This document shows positions 30,701 through 34,151 of a stretch of 34,151 bases of DNA, piece after piece (positions within the stretch are counted from its first letter, which is position 1; every line of letters begins with the position of its first letter). The DNA is from Saccoglossus kowalevskii (lineage: Eukaryota > Hemichordata > Enteropneusta > Harrimaniidae). The DNA is taken from NCBI RefSeq assembly GCF_000003605.2, contig NW_003137823.1, forward strand, positions 116,982 to 151,132, in the 5' to 3' direction. The translations under genes were made by a program, and so were the position numbers. The notes under the pieces are model-generated. The model did not search any database. It worked only from the letters and a program-made list of their open reading frames with translations, and had not been told where the DNA came from.

Positions 30701-32054
30701 TGTTATTGTGTGCATAATAACTTTACTAATTCTATTCCAAACTTTATCAAACTTGGTCACCTTATTCATCAGTATAAAGTCTTCCCTGAGTTTGAACAAC
30801 AAATGTCCTGTATGAAAATATCATGCAAAAATTGAGAAAATCTGATAAAATATTTTGACTGTTTCTACTTGACTGATCACTGGTGATACACATCAAAGGT
30901 CACTGGTCTCAGTGGAAATATGCATTGTTGTATGTGTTCAATGAAGCAAATGATTTATCTTGTAATAATATCCTTGGTAATGTATCCAGAATCATACTGG
31001 GTTTCAAAACCAACTCATGGAGAGATTGCACAGTCTGATACACATTTGCAAACCTACCAATAACATCTTTACAGAAAACAAGATGTCAGAAAATCAATAT
31101 AAGCACTCCTATGAACTGGGTGCCTAACTTTGATCAAGATCTGAAGCTAATAGAAAATCTGTTTAGTTCAAAGTTATCAAATCAAAAACAGTACATAAAA
31201 AATACATTAAAAGCAAAACATTTCATCCACATTTTAAAAAGAAAATTATTCTAAAATATATGTATTCTGTATTTGACAAACAGTTCTTTCGACAAATGAA
31301 AACTCACAGAATGATAGAGTTTTTATAATACTAGTTTAAAAAACGCACTGCAAAGATTGCAGTGTTTGAAGATGTAGATTCTCAGGAAGCAACAGTACTG
31401 TTGACTTCTCCCTCCACTGGACACCAACTAACTATTTAAGTTGATTTGCATACAAAGCAGAGCTTGCAACATGATAGCTATTCATAAAGGGTGTTTTTTT
31501 TACTTTTCATATAATACAGTAGTCACACAATGAGGCAGTTCATATTTGTCTCAGTAAATCATTAATTTTTGACAGACACCTGTACAAAATACTTGGACTA
31601 AAGCCAGCTAAAATTTTCTGTTATCTTGCATGTTTTATGAATCTATTCACATCTAAATGCAGCACTTTTTTTTTGTAATGAGACATTTGTTTTTATACTA
31701 AAATATCTGAATTACTTTGAATAAAGCTGGAAATTATGTCCCTTAAAATAATTAAACAAATAAGGCACCAATGTTTTTGTAAGATTTTTACATCTTTTAA
31801 GGACATTCGGTAGACTGATTCCCCACTGTTGGTTCAACCCCAAAACTTGTTTGTATTCAAAATTAATTATGACAATGCATATTTATATTGAATCAAACTA
31901 TGATAAAGGGAATTATATTATATAACAAAGGGCACGGTCACCAGAGTTCAACTATGTTTAAATATCTTTTTGACTCTTGTACGTGTGAAGCACACAATGG
32001 GAGTCTTTAGTCAGTGTGTATGTTTTTACATATATGTGTGTCTGATTCTCTGTT

Positions 32055-33170
32055 TGATGGATATCTCAAGAACTACCAGTGGATTGTATTGGTAGGATTT
32101 TGATGAAACATAAAACAGATGAATTATAAAGCGATTAAGAATTAATTTGCTTATTTTAAACCTTTTCATTTGTTTCTCAAAAACCACCTAACTGATTTCA
32201 ATGAAACTTGACACATAGATGCTCTGCGATAATGTACAGACCTGACCTATTTTTTTTGTCACAATCTGTGGATAATAATTACCTAATTCGCATGTGAATT
32301 AGCCAATTTAAAACTTTTTACTTGTTTTTCAAAAACCACTGAAATGAAATGAAAGTATATGCAGTGTAGATAATCCATAGATCTGATTAGTCTTGAGTTG
32401 CAATCTTGTGTGTATTATTTATTTTATTCATATCTGCTATGCATCATGCAAAACAAAGTATGTAATGTATACTAATTGGGCAATATATTAATATAGAGAA
32501 ATATCTCTTGAATTTTTTGTTTCAAACTGGGATTTCATTCTAGGCACAAATAAGATCAGACAAGAGATAGAACTATCTGATGATCATATAATATAGTGCA
32601 TATGTGTAATATCTCGACCACTGTAGGAACATGCAATCAATGCCATAATGAAGGCATCAGACACAAGATATGATTACCATACCACATGACCTTATATGGT
32701 CATGGGACGTCATTGATACACGTACTTCTATCATCTTGATAATGTAGATATCTGACAAGATACAACTATTCCATATATGGTCATGTGACCTTAATTTGTA
32801 TGCTGCATAATTACAATACCTAGAAAACTAGTCAGATTGTAATCAATGCTATAATGCAGCCATTTGACAAGAGATACGACTAATATATCATATAATATAT
32901 AATATGTGGTCATGTAACCTAATTAATATGCATAAGTAATATATCAAGCACTGTTGCTAATAGACACATGCATCCAGTGCTATAATGCAGACATTGGACA
33001 AGAGATATGACTAAAATATCAAATGATCATATATATGGTCATGTGACCTCAATATGTGTAATTCTAATATCTAAAATATTGCAGATACAGTAGATACATG
33101 TATACATATGCAACCACCATTATAATTGAGACATTGGACAAGAGATACAACATGTACATACATGTACATG
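32055..33170. repeat. Degenerate long-period tandem repeat block
   Basis: The left part repeats TCTCAA(G/A)AACnACC motifs near 32065, 32175 and 32325 with GATTTCAATGAAACTTGAC-like sequence between them. The right part repeats GACAAGAGATA(C/T) at about 32562, 32865, 32997 and 33137 (with variants near 32665 and 32752), each followed by TATGGTCATGTGACCT-like and ATGCATAAT-like segments. Units are roughly 95-150 bases and poorly conserved. The two parts may be one element or two adjoining ones. Confidence 0.6.
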
Positions 33171-34151
33171 TAGATACTCTGCGTTAATCATAAGATGTAA
33201 TTATTAAAGTTTAATGTTGAAATCCATACATGTTAATTACTTAAATTAGCATAGACATAAATTCAACTTTCTTAGTTACTCTGGAATAAATCACTTTAAT
33301 GATTTTTTTTGATAGTATTATAAACTTAATACTGTAGGTCACATCACAGAGTTATATAAGGTGCCAAGCTTCTTGTGTAAAAATTTTGAAGTAATTTTAA
33401 ATATACCTCATTTCTGCTTCACCCCAATACTTTCAGCACATAGGAGTTTTTTGTCTGAGCTTTATTACATTCATTCTTTTGTGTTAATGTAGGTATTACA
33501 AATTTTGTATATAGAATAAAATGGTATATAAGTACCTACAATGTACATTTTATTCCAGCTTAATAATAAACTGTAGTAATTATTAAAACATGCAACTATT
33601 GCTGGTTTCACACTGTAACCTGCACTCTTGTACTTTATTTGTTATGCTGCAAGCATGGGTTAAATTCCATCGTTACTTGACAGTTTTGGGATTGATATAC
33701 TTTAGATATAACCTGTAAATGTGCCTTAGAAAGTCAAAGGTCAAATGTCAGTAAACCCAACTTTTTGATGGGGTCACTCTGAAAAGAAGATTACACATGC
33801 TCTTGATGTCAGTCACTTTTACAACATAAATTACAGAAAATAATATTTATATATAGGGTTCTGTTAATGGTCGTAATCATTCCAAATTTGAAAGGGATAC
33901 ATTGTATAAATAAAATAAAAAGCATATAATACCACTTTCATGACCACAGATTCCTGTTAGTTTACTCTATTGTAATTAAGAAATATTTTGGAGTCATCAC
34001 TATTTGTTTTCGGGGATACATTAATTGGTAATATGATTACTAGTTTTGGCCGTGAGTGAAAAATAAATTTCTGTCTGCCGAGAAGTTGAGGTTAAGAGAA
34101 TTTATATGGCTTTATATTACACACGCTGATATCTGAAACTGCCAGAAATAT
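33171..34151. other. Right-hand end of window, nothing recognised
   Basis: AT-rich intronic sequence. I see no exon of the TBC1D gene and no mobile-element remnant. Confidence 0.45.

Larger units (their letters stand above)
18786..34151 (+). other. Large first coding intron of the TBC1D gene (right end beyond window)
   Basis: It starts with the donor GTAGGT at 18786. I searched for an exon continuing the PTB domain and found none, so the intron appears to run past the window. Vertebrate TBC1D1 and TBC1D4 also have very long early introns. The stretches 18786-19646, 21736-22078, 22250-23426, 23700-24827 and 30300-32050 hold no gene and little structure beyond AT-rich DNA, the poly-C run and microsatellites listed separately. 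A nested independent gene cannot be excluded. Confidence 0.65.

Noticed and set aside
30563-30835. Open frames on both strands across 30563-30835
   Set aside because: They are produced by the GTT/GTC microsatellite and consist of homopolymeric residues.

Overview
This window is AT-rich animal nuclear DNA, most likely from a marine invertebrate (a lophotrochozoan or an invertebrate deuterostome; the sequence does not decide which). The signs are spliced genes with GT-AG introns, NRF1-, YY1- and CTCF-like motifs, polyadenylation signals, decayed non-LTR retrotransposons, DNA-transposon MITEs and abundant tandem repeats. There are no bacterial-style operons, and most short open reading frames are noise.

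Two genes are recognised with confidence. The first is a complete three-exon plus-strand gene for mitochondrial ribosomal protein uL30m (MRPL30), with coding exons 7960-8016, 9569-9778 and 10511-10723. The second is the first coding exon (18264-18785) of a TBC1D1/TBC1D4-type Rab GTPase-activating protein, ending in a phase-0 donor inside its first PTB domain. Everything from 18786 to the right edge appears to be its first coding intron. A short unrecognised CxxC-containing reading frame (13730-13924) lies behind a promoter-like segment, and a second promoter-like segment (CACGTG pairs plus a YY1-type ATGGCGGC) lies near 14340-14450. The genes look independent and do not form a pathway.

Layout: 1-6700 is gene-free, with a 30-bp minisatellite, two copies of a ~320-bp dispersed repeat, two CTCF-like motifs and a perfect NRF1 palindrome. 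6704-7108 (minus) is a decayed non-LTR reverse-transcriptase C-terminus. 7895-10770 is MRPL30, whose intron 1 holds a TTAA-flanked element with ~208-bp inverted arms, one arm interrupted by a 174-bp hAT-type MITE with an 8-bp target duplication. 10790-18150 is intergenic apart from the unrecognised frame, promoter-like segments and small repeats. The TBC1D intron contains a 1.76-kb 27-bp minisatellite with higher-order structure (19978-21735), two non-LTR remnants (24828-25208 and 25773-26522), a probable non-LTR 3' tail (27480-27722) and several families built of a hairpin head plus degenerate tandem units of about 115-157 bp.

The most notable observations are the minisatellite (open in several frames on both strands, 11/16/11-monomer higher-order organisation, a POU1F1-like site in many monomers), the nested MITE pair, the hairpin ending six bases before the MRPL30 start codon, and the recurring hairpin-plus-tandem architecture in the intron. 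I found no convincing new protein-coding system.
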